Assembly (NCBI GenBank): GCA_051877575.1
Contig: JBJEJA010000041.1
Coordinates: 1 to 32,022, forward strand
Reading direction: 5' to 3'
Length of the DNA stretch: 32,022 bases
Origin: UBA2882 sp051877575
GTDB lineage: Bacteria; Bacillota; Clostridia; Lachnospirales; Lachnospiraceae
Under the pieces are notes generated by a model. The model had not been told where the DNA came from. It ran no database searches and was given only the letters and a program-made list of their open reading frames with translations. Shown here piece after piece: positions 15,337 to 23,347 of the stretch. Position numbers and translations under genes: made by a program. How positions within the stretch are numbered: the first letter of the stretch is position 1; each line of letters starts with the position of its first letter.

Positions 15337-15795
15337 ATGAAACGGTCAGAATATTGTGAATATATCAATCGATACAAAGATCATCTATATACAGTGGCAT
15401 ATTTCATCTTAAATAATAAAATGGATGCGGAAGATGCGGCAGAAAATGCCATTTTAAAAGGGTACGAGCATATGGATCAGTTGAGGAACCCGCACAAATT
15501 CAAAACATGGATGATTACCATTACCAAAAATGAGGCACTGAAAATCAAGAAAAAAAGATTGGAATTGCCCGGAAATGAAAAAATGGAGACGATGATGGAA
15601 CCGGTCTGGGATTGTTATAACGAGCTCTGGGATATCGTTCAGAAGTTAAACGAAGAATATCGCCTGGTCGTAGTCATGTATTATTACAATGGATTATCCA
15701 TACGCGATATATCCGGTATTTTGAACATCCCGGTCGGAACAGTGAAATCGCGTTTAAACAGGGGAAGAGAACTTTTGAAAAAGTCATTGTCTTAA
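15337..15795 (+). CDS. ECF-family RNA polymerase sigma factor
   Basis: A 152-residue sigma-70 family protein with region 2 (about 10-65: YKDHLYTVAYFILNNKMDAEDAAENAILKGYEHM and FKTWMITITKNEALKIKKK) and region 4 (about 95-150: EEYRLVVVMYYYNGLSIRDISGI and IPVGTVKSRLNRGRELLKK). It lacks region 3, as ECF factors do. It directs RNA polymerase to a dedicated promoter set. AAAGGGG precedes ATG 15337. The next gene, 21 nt downstream, has the features of its membrane anti-sigma factor, the usual pairing. A GGAACC/GTATC motif upstream suggests autoregulation. Its signal is unknown; surface stress is plausible from the sortase genes downstream. Confidence 0.92.
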   Translation: MKRSEYCEYINRYKDHLYTVAYFILNNKMDAEDAAENAILKGYEHMDQLRNPHKFKTWMITITKNEALKIKKKRLELPGNEKMETMMEPVWDCYNELWDIVQKLNEEYRLVVVMYYYNGLSIRDISGILNIPVGTVKSRLNRGRELLKKSLS

Positions 15796-15816
15796 ACAGG
15801 AAATGAGGTATCAGTC

Positions 15817-16887
15817 ATGGCGAAATTCGATAGAGAAATAAAAAGATTAATCAGGGATGTAAAGCCTCCGGAAACTTATGAAAAAAAAGTCGACAGCATT
15901 TTACAATCAATAGAAGAACAGGAAGAAGCGCCCGCACAAAAACGTCGTAATCCAAAGTGGGTACCGCGCCTTGCGCTTTGTTTGATCTGCATTGTCGGTC
16001 TGCTGTCCATTACCGCTATGGATGTGCAGGCAAATATTTTTGAGACATTTAAAGCGACGATCATGGATTTTTTGGGACTGGCATCGGAAGAAGACGCAGA
16101 ACGGACCGGAGTGGAAAGCGAAAGAATAAACAATGTGAGCAAACGGGATCTTATGATGGAAACTCAGGAGGTAGTGGTGGACAGCCATATGATTTATCTG
16201 CTTGTGGAAATCAGGGCCTCCTCAGATATAGAATTTTCGGGGGATGTGGGATTTGATTATTTCTGCTTCTGTGCAGGGGACAATTATAACAATGAGAATC
16301 TGCTGACCGGTGCCCGGTCCTGTGAACTATTGGAAGTAAATGCGGACAAGCCGTATATGGCTACTTATATTGTCAGTATCGCATTTGAGCAGGAACTGGA
16401 AGAAGGGAGCAACGTAACGGCATATTTCAAAGACTTGGAACGAGATCCCTATTCGGATGATCCGAAGCTGCTGATAGAGGGAATGTGGAGCGTTACGTTT
16501 CCGCTGAATAAAACCGTTACCGCACAGGTTTCCATTGAAGGAAATGCAGATATGGTATTTTCCTATCAGAATACTACGGCAACCGTGGATGATATCGAGA
16601 TAACTCCTCTAGGACTTGTCCTGAATGCGGATGTATCCAATTTCCCGTATGAGCAATTGGGATTATCGGATACGACAATTGCCATTACATTAAAAATGAT
16701 CGACGGCACCGAACAGGTAATTGTGAGTCACAAGCCCGGTGAAAGTTTTATACAGTGCGGGAGCACCTATTATGAACAGGATGGGGACAAGTCGTATCAG
16801 CAGGACACACTGGAATTTACGGAGGTTATCAGTCTGGAAAAGGTATGCGGGATTTATATAGAGGATTTGTATATACCATTTGAATAA
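15817..16887 (+). CDS. DUF4179-type transmembrane anti-sigma candidate
   Basis: A 356-residue protein with a cytoplasmic N-terminus (about 1-48, helical and charged), one transmembrane helix (LALCLICIVGLLSITAMDV, about 51-69), and a large extracytoplasmic domain rich in beta-type sequence and acidic residues. This layout, directly after an ECF sigma gene, is that of DUF4179-type proteins which act as anti-sigma or signal-sensing partners in Clostridia. It lacks a classical ZAS zinc motif. The large outer domain could sense an envelope signal. It is likely translated from the same message as the sigma factor. Function is inferred from position and topology. Confidence 0.72.
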   Translation: MAKFDREIKRLIRDVKPPETYEKKVDSILQSIEEQEEAPAQKRRNPKWVPRLALCLICIVGLLSITAMDVQANIFETFKATIMDFLGLASEEDAERTGVESERINNVSKRDLMMETQEVVVDSHMIYLLVEIRASSDIEFSGDVGFDYFCFCAGDNYNNENLLTGARSCELLEVNADKPYMATYIVSIAFEQELEEGSNVTAYFKDLERDPYSDDPKLLIEGMWSVTFPLNKTVTAQVSIEGNADMVFSYQNTTATVDDIEITPLGLVLNADVSNFPYEQLGLSDTTIAITLKMIDGTEQVIVSHKPGESFIQCGSTYYEQDGDKSYQQDTLEFTEVISLEKVCGIYIEDLYIPFE

Positions 16888-16921
16888 CAGTTATGTATAA
16901 ATTTTGAGGGGAGAACAACAA

Positions 16922-17224
16922 ATGATGAGAGAGGGAACGGAACCGATAAAACTGCCGGCATTCATGTCGGAAAAAAAGAATCTGCAGATGTTTGCCGACC
17001 AATTCTGTCTGACAATGCGGGAAACGGAAATCCTCGAGAAACTTGTCACAACAGAGGACGGTGTCAGGGAGATTGCGGATGCATTATACATATCAAGGCG
17101 CAGCCTGCAGCGGCATATTGCCTCAATCTATGAAAAAACCGGAACCAAATCCAGAATTGGATTATTTCAGACATATATGGAGATGATCGTGGAAGAAATA
17201 TATAATAAAATGGCACAAGTGTGA
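16922..17224 (+). CDS. Stand-alone LuxR-type HTH protein
   Basis: About 100 residues. A short N-terminal part is followed by a LuxR-type HTH: LTMRETEILEKLVT and VREIADALYISRRSLQRHIASIYEKTG. There is no receiver or ligand domain. The HTH core has SRRSLQRHIASIYEKTGTKSR where most LuxR proteins have a -TVKxHxxxIxxKL- type recognition helix. ATG 16922 is chosen because GAGGGGAG lies 8 nt upstream. It begins 34 nt after the anti-sigma gene, so it may belong to the same operon and regulate the surface genes that follow. Its target is unknown. Confidence 0.75.
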   Translation: MMREGTEPIKLPAFMSEKKNLQMFADQFCLTMRETEILEKLVTTEDGVREIADALYISRRSLQRHIASIYEKTGTKSRIGLFQTYMEMIVEEIYNKMAQV

Positions 17225-17291
17225 ACTGCAAACCGAGTGTGGTTTTAATTATAATCAGAGGGGATAAAATAAAAAGAAAGAGGTAGTGAGA

Positions 17292-18317
17292 ATGAAAAAT
17301 AGAATAACAGCATGCATGGCTTTTGCAGTATGCCTGATCGTGACATTGACAGTGATGCCGTCAACAGTCTATGCACAACAGGGGAATCCCGTAACGCTGA
17401 CGGTCAGAGCCTGCGAGTATACCGAATGTGAGGGCAGTATGGATTATGTATATTTAGATTGTCCGGAATGGAGTGCTACGTTTACGGCAGATGATCCCGG
17501 AGCCGTGTTGGATACCAATACAACCGGCGGATACACAGGAATCCTGATGGATTATATCGGAGAATATGAGAGGACCTATACGTTAGAGGAAGGGTATAAT
17601 CGGTTTTGTAAAGTGATGCTCGCAGGTAACTTGTCGGCGACTTCCGTTCCCGGCAGCCTTACCGTTCCGGTTCCGGCAGGATGTGACGCTTCTTCTGCGA
17701 AATATTCGCTTTATACAGAAGATGAATCATTTAACCCTTCGACAACACCTTTTGTGCCGGTCAGCTCTTATACGGAAAATACGATTACGATTCCTTATCA
17801 ATCCGTAAATGGTATCTCAGACTACATACTTGTGGAATACGTTGCAACAGGAGCGGTTCCGTATCGTGTTGTGGAGGGAATCAACAGTACATGGACGGCT
17901 GGCAGTGCGGATGGATTATCTGTAAGAGCAAACGGTGCTTTGGATAAGTTTCAGAATGTAAAAGTGGATGGAGCAGTGGTTGACGCATCAAATTATACGG
18001 CGACATCCGGAAGCACCATTATTACCTTTAAGAAAGAATATCTGTCGACCCTGACACCGGGGACACACAATATCACGATTGCGTTTACGGACGGTGAAGC
18101 ATCTACAAATGTTACCATTGCCGCGGTAACTGCGGAACAGCCCAATACTGTGCAGGTACCTGCAGCGCAGGCAGTTCAGGCTACGGCGCAAAAGGATGAT
18201 GTTCCGAAAACCGGCGAAGCCGATGCCGTAACGGCATGGATGATTTTGAGTGTTTGCAGTTTTGCGGGCATGATTTACCTCTATGGTTTCAGAAGGAAGA
18301 AATCAAATGCATCATAA
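17292..18317 (+). CDS. Secreted surface protein with X2-like domain and VPKTG sorting signal
   Basis: A 341-residue exported protein. It has an N-terminal signal peptide (MKNRITACMAFAVCLIVTLT, cleavage near AQQ), a beta-rich body, an X2-like Ig-type module (about 210-280, with VKVDGAVVDASNYTATSG, typical of CBM_X2-like surface modules), an Ala/Gln/Pro-rich spacer, then VPKTG (about 304-308), a hydrophobic segment and an RRKK tail. This is a sortase sorting signal, so the protein should be linked to the cell wall. Ligand unknown; X2-like modules can bind cell wall or carbohydrate. ATG 17292 is chosen over GTG 17286 for the AGAGG site 8 nt upstream. The sortase gene overlaps its 3' end by 11 nt, so the two are probably translationally coupled and matched as enzyme and substrate. 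Confidence 0.85.
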   Translation: MKNRITACMAFAVCLIVTLTVMPSTVYAQQGNPVTLTVRACEYTECEGSMDYVYLDCPEWSATFTADDPGAVLDTNTTGGYTGILMDYIGEYERTYTLEEGYNRFCKVMLAGNLSATSVPGSLTVPVPAGCDASSAKYSLYTEDESFNPSTTPFVPVSSYTENTITIPYQSVNGISDYILVEYVATGAVPYRVVEGINSTWTAGSADGLSVRANGALDKFQNVKVDGAVVDASNYTATSGSTIITFKKEYLSTLTPGTHNITIAFTDGEASTNVTIAAVTAEQPNTVQVPAAQAVQATAQKDDVPKTGEADAVTAWMILSVCSFAGMIYLYGFRRKKSNAS

Positions 18318-19194
18318 GAAAGAGTGGTTTTTTACCCGGCGCAATCGATTATTGGTTCTGTTTGCGATTTTGTTTGTGTTTTCCCTTCTGATGGCGGTTA
18401 TCTGTTACAGGAACAGACGGAATGACAAAAGAAGGCTGGAGGCACAGCAGGAGACATTGCAAGCTATGAAAGAAGTATCTGAGACAGAGTCTGTTACGGA
18501 CTCTGTCTCTTCTGATGAGGCGGTATATACAGGACCGGAGATATTGCCGGAATATCAGGATTTGTATGAAAAAAATCAGGATTTGATCGGATGGTTAAGC
18601 ATCGAGGGGACCAATATTGATTATCCTGTCATGCAGACAATGGAGGATGAAACATATTATCTGAACCGTGGTTTCGATAAAAATGAGAACAGGAATGGTT
18701 GTCTGATCATGGATACAGATTCCAATGTGGGTGTAGGTGACAGGGAACATGCTTATCAAAACGGAACCGAGCCTTCAAGCAATCTGATCATTCACGGACA
18801 TACCATGAAATCGGGAGATATGTTTGGCAATCTGAATCTGTATGCGGATGAAACATATGGAGCCGGGCATTCGGTTATTTGCTTTGACAGCCTGTATGAA
18901 CATCGCAGATATGAGCTGATCGCGGTGTTTTATTCCCAAGTTTATTATGCGGATCAGGATGTATTTAAATATTACAAATTTTTTCAGGCAGACACGCAGG
19001 CGGAGTTTGATGACTGGTATGAGAATATTAAGGCAATGTCCCTGTATGATACAGGCGTAACGGCACAGTTCGGGGATGAGTTCATTACGTTGTCCTGCTG
19101 CTCTTATCATTTGGAGGACGGGAGATTTGTTGTTGTCGGAAAAAGGATCGGTATTTCCGATACGGAAGAAACCTTTCGGGAGACAGGTCGATAG
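18307..19194 (+). CDS. srtB: Class B sortase
   Basis: A 295-residue membrane-anchored transpeptidase. The N-terminal segment LLVLFAILFVFSLLMAVIC (about 14-32) anchors it, and the catalytic domain follows. The triad is visible: His165 in IIHGHTM, Cys265 in TLSCCSY and Arg273 in GRFVVVGKR. NIDYPVMQT and RNGCLIMD are typical of class B. The enzyme cuts the sorting motif between T and G and joins the protein to peptidoglycan. ATG 18307, with AGAAGGAAG upstream, lies inside the end of the substrate gene. Clostridial class B sortases can accept PXTG-like sites rather than the NPQTN of Staphylococcus, which suits VPKTG. The linker after the membrane segment holds a perfect DNA hairpin. Confidence 0.9.
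   Translation: MHHKKEWFFTRRNRLLVLFAILFVFSLLMAVICYRNRRNDKRRLEAQQETLQAMKEVSETESVTDSVSSDEAVYTGPEILPEYQDLYEKNQDLIGWLSIEGTNIDYPVMQTMEDETYYLNRGFDKNENRNGCLIMDTDSNVGVGDREHAYQNGTEPSSNLIIHGHTMKSGDMFGNLNLYADETYGAGHSVICFDSLYEHRRYELIAVFYSQVYYADQDVFKYYKFFQADTQAEFDDWYENIKAMSLYDTGVTAQFGDEFITLSCCSYHLEDGRFVVVGKRIGISDTEETFRETGR
18481..18509 (+). repeat. Perfect 11-bp inverted repeat in the sortase coding region
   Basis: GAGACAGAGTC (18481-18491) and GACTCTGTCTC (18499-18509) flank a 7-nt loop. It lies in codons for a Ser/Thr/Glu linker (about residues 59-68) between the membrane helix and the catalytic domain. No T-tract follows. Confidence 0.75.
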
Positions 19195-19223
19195 GCGTCG
19201 TAAACGCAAGCTGAAAAAAAGTC

Positions 19224-19252
19224 TTTCAATAGGGAAAAAACTGTGATATAAT
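19224..19252 (+). promoter_or_regulatory. Promoter for the SCIFF operon
   Basis: A perfect -10 TATAAT (19247-19252) with the extended TGA just before it. The -35 region is weak (TTTCAA, 19224-19229, 17-bp spacer). It lies ~42 nt upstream of the SCIFF start. Confidence 0.6.
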
Positions 19253-19293
19253 CTGCTTGTTGAGTACCTAAAGTGAATAAAGGAGGCTTTGTG

Positions 19294-19437
19294 ATGAAAC
19301 ATATCAAAACATTAAGCACGAGAGATTTAAAGAAATCCATGAAAAAAGGTGGCTGCGGTGAGTGCCAGACATCTTGTCAGTCAGCTTGCAAAACATCTTG
19401 TACAGTTGGCAATCAGAGTTGCGAACAGGTTAAATAA
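19294..19437 (+). CDS. scfA: SCIFF ranthipeptide precursor (six cysteines in ~45 residues)
   Basis: A 47-residue peptide with a basic, helical leader of about 20 residues (MKHIKTLSTRDLKKSMKK) and a core with six cysteines at 21, 24, 28, 32, 36 and 43, rich in Ser, Thr, Gly and Gln. This is the SCIFF signature found across Clostridia. The neighbouring radical SAM enzyme is known to make thioether bonds from cysteine sulphur to another residue, as in CteA/CteB, so this is its substrate. AGGAGG (19281-19286) lies 7 nt before the ATG. The role of the mature peptide is not firmly known; signalling roles have been proposed in some clostridia. The gene sits behind its own promoter and is followed by a hairpin before the maturase gene. 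Confidence 0.95.
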   Translation: MKHIKTLSTRDLKKSMKKGGCGECQTSCQSACKTSCTVGNQSCEQVK

Positions 19438-19449
19438 TATGATGTTTCT

Positions 19450-19475
19450 TAAGCAGCGAGTAAGATCGCTGCTTA
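19450..19475 (+). terminator. Hairpin between SCIFF and maturase genes
   Basis: TAAGCAGCGA (19450-19459) and TCGCTGCTTA (19466-19475) form a perfect 10-bp stem with a 6-nt loop. Only a short T-poor tail follows, so read-through is likely. It may protect the 3' end of the peptide message, or partly terminate it so that peptide exceeds enzyme. Confidence 0.6.
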
Positions 19476-19520
19476 TTATACGTTTACGTTAAAATATGAT
19501 AGTTGATTGGAGAGAATACG

Positions 19521-20924
19521 GTGGTACATGTTTATAAAAACAACGGTTACAACCTGGTGCTGGATGTCAACAGCGGTTCGGTACATGTGGTTGACGATGT
19601 TGTCTATGATCTGATACCGGTTCTGGAAGATGCTGTAAAAAAGAAATGTCCCAAAGACCGGCTGCTTTTTCTGGCGGGACAGGCTTTGCAGGAAGCGGGT
19701 GCTTCCTACGGAAAGGAAGAGGTCGCCGAAGCCGTGGACGAGATCGTCGAATTGGCAGAAGCGGAAATGCTCTATACAGAGGACATTTATGAGCCATATA
19801 TTCAGGAGTTTAAAGACCGTGAGACTGTGGTAAAGGCGCTATGTCTGCATATTGCCCATGACTGCAATCTGGCATGTAAGTATTGCTTCGCGGAAGAGGG
19901 AGAATATCACGGCAGAAGAGCGATCATGAGTTATGAGGTCGGAAAGAAGGCCTTGGATTTTCTGGTGAGAAATTCCGGGAACAGAGTGAATCTGGAAGTG
20001 GATTTCTTCGGCGGAGAACCGCTTATGAACTGGCAGGTCGTAAAGGATCTGGTGGCATACGGAAGATCGCTGGAAGAACCGTTTCACAAGAAATTCCGTT
20101 TTACCCTGACCACAAACGGAGTGCTTTTAAATGATGAAATTATGGAATTTGCCAATCGCGAGATGGCAAATATCGTACTCAGTATCGACGGAAGAAAAGA
20201 AGTTCACGATTTCATGCGTCCCCACAGAGGCGGACAGGGCAGTTACGATGAAATCGTTCCCAAATATATCAAAGTGGCGGAGAGCCGCGGTCAGATGAAT
20301 TATTATGTACGGGGAACTTTTACCCGGCATAATCTGGATTTTTCCAAGGATGTGCTGCATCTTGCGGATTTGGGGTTCAAACAGATTTCCGTGGAGCCGG
20401 TGGTGGCGGATGAAAAAGAAGATTATGCCATCAGAAAAGAGGATATTCCGGTTATCCTGGAACAATACGATGAGTTGGCAAAAGAAATCATCAAGCGGAA
20501 AAAAGAAGGAAAAGGCTTCAACTTTTTCCACTTCATGATAGATCTTGAGGGAGGTCCGTGTGTTGCCAAAAGGCTTTCCGGCTGCGGCTCGGGGACGGAG
20601 TATCTGGCGGTAACACCATGGGGAGATTTTTATCCCTGTCATCAGTTTGTGGGAATGGAACGGTTTTTAATGGGAAATGTGGATGACGGCATTGTAAATA
20701 CGGCAATCCGCGATGAATTTAAGAACTGTAACGTATATGCAAAGGAGAAATGTAAAAACTGTTTTGCAAAATTCTATTGCAGCGGCGGCTGCGCAGCAAA
20801 TTCTTATAACTTCCACGGCAGTATCAATGATGTATATGACATCGGATGCGAATTACAGCGGAAGCGGATTGAATGTGCGATTATGATCAAGGCAGCACTT
20901 GCCGACGGAGAGGAGAACGAATAA
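19521..20924 (+). CDS. scfB: SCIFF maturase, radical SAM/SPASM thioether-forming enzyme
   Basis: A 467-residue radical SAM enzyme. The CxxxCxxC cluster is CNLACKYC (C115, C119, C122), which binds the SAM iron-sulphur cluster. A leader-binding RRE-like N-terminus (about 1-95) starts MVHVYKNNGYNLVLDVNSG. The C-terminal SPASM domain holds auxiliary cluster ligands in GCGSGTEYLAVTPWGDFYPC, CKNCFAKFYCSGGC and DIGCELQ. It abstracts hydrogen from its peptide and forms thioether links in the SCIFF precursor encoded just upstream. GTG 19521 is chosen because GGAGAG lies 6 nt before it and homologues start at this point; the frame is open to TTG 19503. Its stop TAA shares a base with the SecDF start, showing coupling. 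Confidence 0.95.
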   Translation: MVHVYKNNGYNLVLDVNSGSVHVVDDVVYDLIPVLEDAVKKKCPKDRLLFLAGQALQEAGASYGKEEVAEAVDEIVELAEAEMLYTEDIYEPYIQEFKDRETVVKALCLHIAHDCNLACKYCFAEEGEYHGRRAIMSYEVGKKALDFLVRNSGNRVNLEVDFFGGEPLMNWQVVKDLVAYGRSLEEPFHKKFRFTLTTNGVLLNDEIMEFANREMANIVLSIDGRKEVHDFMRPHRGGQGSYDEIVPKYIKVAESRGQMNYYVRGTFTRHNLDFSKDVLHLADLGFKQISVEPVVADEKEDYAIRKEDIPVILEQYDELAKEIIKRKKEGKGFNFFHFMIDLEGGPCVAKRLSGCGSGTEYLAVTPWGDFYPCHQFVGMERFLMGNVDDGIVNTAIRDEFKNCNVYAKEKCKNCFAKFYCSGGCAANSYNFHGSINDVYDIGCELQRKRIECAIMIKAALADGEENE

Positions 20925-23188
20925 TGAAAAAGAAAAATGCGGTCCTTTCGCTGATTCTCTTTCTGATTGCCCTGATAGGACTCGGATATGTGGCATTGGT
21001 GGGAATTGGACCGACAAAAACCGGATCAGCAGCAAATATCAAGCAGGGTCTGGATCTTGCAGGCGGTGTCAGCATTACCTATCAGGTAGTGGGAGACGAG
21101 AAACCGTCCGATGCGGATATGCAGGATACGATTTACAAGCTGCAGAAGCGTGTGGAAGGTTATTCTACAGAGGCACAGGTATATCAGGAGGGAGAAGACA
21201 GAATCAATATTGAAATCCCCGGTGTATCGGATGCCAATGAGATTCTGCAGGAACTGGGGCAACCCGGCAGTCTGTATTTTATCGCTCAGACGGATGATGC
21301 CGGAAATCAGAACTATTCCATTACCGGTATCGATGAAAACGGGAAATATGTATATACTTTAAATAAGTCCATTGAAGAGCTGCAGGCGGATGGTTCCATT
21401 AAACTGGACGGAACCATGGTAGCCAGTGCGGATGCGGCACAGACTACGGACAATTCCGCATTAAAACAGACGCAGTATGTGGTGGAACTCACTTTTACGG
21501 ACGAAGGAACACAGGCTTTCGCCGAGGCTACGCAGAGAGCCTATGAAAGAGGCGAAACCATTGCGATTTATTATGACGGAGAGCTGGTATCCGTTCCGAC
21601 CGTACAGAGTGTTATTACAGGCGGACAGGCACAAATCAGCGGTATGGCAAGTGTGGAAGAAGCCAAGACACTGGCTTCCACCATCCGTATCGGCGGATTG
21701 AAGCTGGAGCTGGAAGAAATGCGATCCAATGTGGTCGGAGCACAGCTGGGTTCCGATGCGATCAGAACAAGTCTGAAGGCGGCAACGATCGGTTTTGCGA
21801 TTGTATGTATCTTTATGATTGCGGTTTATTTCCTGCCCGGTCTGGCATCGGCTCTTGCCCTTGCGATTTATGTGATTCTGACGATGTTAGTCCTGAATCT
21901 CTTTAACCTGACACTTACCCTTCCGGGAATTGCCGGTATTATTCTTTCCATCGGTATGGCAGTGGACGCAAATGTCATTATTTTTGCACGTATCAGGGAA
22001 GAACTGGGAACGGGAAAGACAGTAAATTCTGCAATTAAGATCGGATTTAATAAAGCGACATCCGCAATTGTGGACGGGAATGTTACAACCTTTATCGCGG
22101 CGGTCGTATTGGTTATGCTGGGATCCGGTACCATCAAAGGATTTGCACAGACATTGATGATCGGTATCGTGTTATCCATGTTTACATCCATGGTAATTAC
22201 CAGACTGCTATTAAATGCTTTTTATGCACTGGGTGCAAAGGATGAGAAATGGTACGGCGTGGGAAAGGAAAAGAAACCGATCAATTTCCTGTCCAAGAAA
22301 GCTGTTTGTTTTGCGATTTCTCTTGTATTGATTATAGGCGGATTTGTGATGCTGGGTGTAAATAAGGCATCTACCGGGGATATTTTAAATTACTCCATGG
22401 AATTTAAGGGCGGTACTTCCACAACCGTTACGTTCAATGAGGATATGAGCATTGAAGAGCTGGATGCAGAAGTGGTTCCGCTTCTGGAAGAAATTACCGG
22501 TGACGGATATGTGCAGACACAGAAGGTATCCGGAACCAATGAGGTTATTATTAAAACAAGAACCCTTTCCGTTGAGGAAAGAGAGATGATGAGTACGGTG
22601 CTGGGTGAGAATTTCGGCGTGGCTGAGGATCATATTCAGTCCGAAACCATCAGTGCCACGGTCAGCAAGGAAATGAAGCGTGATGCGGTTGTTGCCGTTA
22701 TCATTGCAACCATCTGCATGTTGGTTTATATCTGGTTCCGGTTTAAGGATATCCGGTTTGCGACCAGTGCGGTATTGGCGCTGGTGCACGATGTATTGGT
22801 TGTGCTGGCATTTTATGCGGTATCCAAGACCAGTATCGGAAATACCTTTATCGCATGTATGCTGACAATCGTAGGTTATTCCATCAATGCGACGATCGTT
22901 ATTTTTGACCGTATTCGTGAAAACCTGAAGGAAATGCCTAAGAATACGGATCTTGCGGAAATCGTAAATACAAGTATTACGCAGACTTTGACCAGAAGTA
23001 TCAATACTTCCTTTACGACCTTTATCATGGTTGCGGCGTTATTTGTACTGGGTGTTACCAGTATCCGTGAATTTGCATTACCGCTGATGGTAGGTATTGT
23101 CTGCGGTGCATATTCTTCCGTATGTATTACGGGTGCTCTCTGGTATGTGATGAAGACAAAGATAAAAGGAAAAGCGGCAAAAAAATAA
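20924..23188 (+). CDS. secDF: Fused protein translocase subunit SecDF
   Basis: A 754-residue membrane protein that joins SecD and SecF, the proton-driven accessory of the SecYEG translocon. The SecD half has a first membrane helix (LSLILFLIALIGLGYVALVG), the large P1 outer domain, and a helix bundle with GMAVDANVIIFARIREE. The SecF half starts near residue 450 (FLSKKAVCFAISLVLIIGG), then its outer domain, and SINATIVIFDRIRENLKE. ATG 20924 shares one base with the maturase stop (TAATG) and GGAGAGGAG lies upstream. This gene commonly follows the SCIFF maturase in Clostridia, suggesting a link with peptide export, although it may simply be a conserved neighbour. It ends before a new promoter. 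Confidence 0.95.
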   Translation: MKKKNAVLSLILFLIALIGLGYVALVGIGPTKTGSAANIKQGLDLAGGVSITYQVVGDEKPSDADMQDTIYKLQKRVEGYSTEAQVYQEGEDRINIEIPGVSDANEILQELGQPGSLYFIAQTDDAGNQNYSITGIDENGKYVYTLNKSIEELQADGSIKLDGTMVASADAAQTTDNSALKQTQYVVELTFTDEGTQAFAEATQRAYERGETIAIYYDGELVSVPTVQSVITGGQAQISGMASVEEAKTLASTIRIGGLKLELEEMRSNVVGAQLGSDAIRTSLKAATIGFAIVCIFMIAVYFLPGLASALALAIYVILTMLVLNLFNLTLTLPGIAGIILSIGMAVDANVIIFARIREELGTGKTVNSAIKIGFNKATSAIVDGNVTTFIAAVVLVMLGSGTIKGFAQTLMIGIVLSMFTSMVITRLLLNAFYALGAKDEKWYGVGKEKKPINFLSKKAVCFAISLVLIIGGFVMLGVNKASTGDILNYSMEFKGGTSTTVTFNEDMSIEELDAEVVPLLEEITGDGYVQTQKVSGTNEVIIKTRTLSVEEREMMSTVLGENFGVAEDHIQSETISATVSKEMKRDAVVAVIIATICMLVYIWFRFKDIRFATSAVLALVHDVLVVLAFYAVSKTSIGNTFIACMLTIVGYSINATIVIFDRIRENLKEMPKNTDLAEIVNTSITQTLTRSINTSFTTFIMVAALFVLGVTSIREFALPLMVGIVCGAYSSVCITGALWYVMKTKIKGKAAKK

Positions 23189-23210
23189 GGGAAAATGAGA
23201 AAAAGCATTA

Positions 23211-23239
23211 TTGACTTTCCGCTTTTTCGTTGATATACT
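23211..23239 (+). promoter_or_regulatory. Strong promoter of the riboswitch transcript
   Basis: TTGACT (23211-23216; 5 of 6), a 17-bp spacer and TATACT (23234-23239; 5 of 6). RNA would start near 23246, just at the first aptamer base. Confidence 0.75.
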
Positions 23240-23245
23240 TCTTTT

Positions 23246-23347
23246 AATAAAAGGGAGTAGTTGGCGTCAAAGACGTCTACTTAATCGTCAGTACGATTTC
23301 TCTGTTACGGGAAATCCGGTTGGTAGCAAAGCAGCGAGACTTTTATT
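23246..23347 (+). ncRNA. yybP-ykoY manganese riboswitch aptamer
   Basis: Closing stem AATAAAAG (23246-23253) pairs with CTTTTATT (23340-23347). Inside are the hallmark GGGAGTAG near the 5' side and TAGCAAAGC with GCGAGAC near the 3' side, flanking two internal helices. Aptamers of this class sense Mn2+, and some members control cation transporters. A Ca2+/Na+ antiporter family gene follows, which fits. The 3' closing strand is also the left arm of the terminator just downstream, so metal binding should favour transcription (on switch). Confidence 0.8.

Noticed and set aside
17227..17255. Promoter before the surface protein gene
   Set aside because: A TATAAT is present but the -35 region is weak, so a separate promoter is not claimed.
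19294..19437. Sactipeptide rather than ranthipeptide
   Set aside because: The six-cysteine spacing and the SCIFF-type maturase fit the ranthipeptide class; alpha-carbon linkage cannot be judged from sequence.
23170..23227. SecDF terminator from AAAAGCGG and CCGCTTTT
   Set aside because: The arms are over 40 nt apart and overlap the next promoter, so pairing is unlikely to be a terminator.
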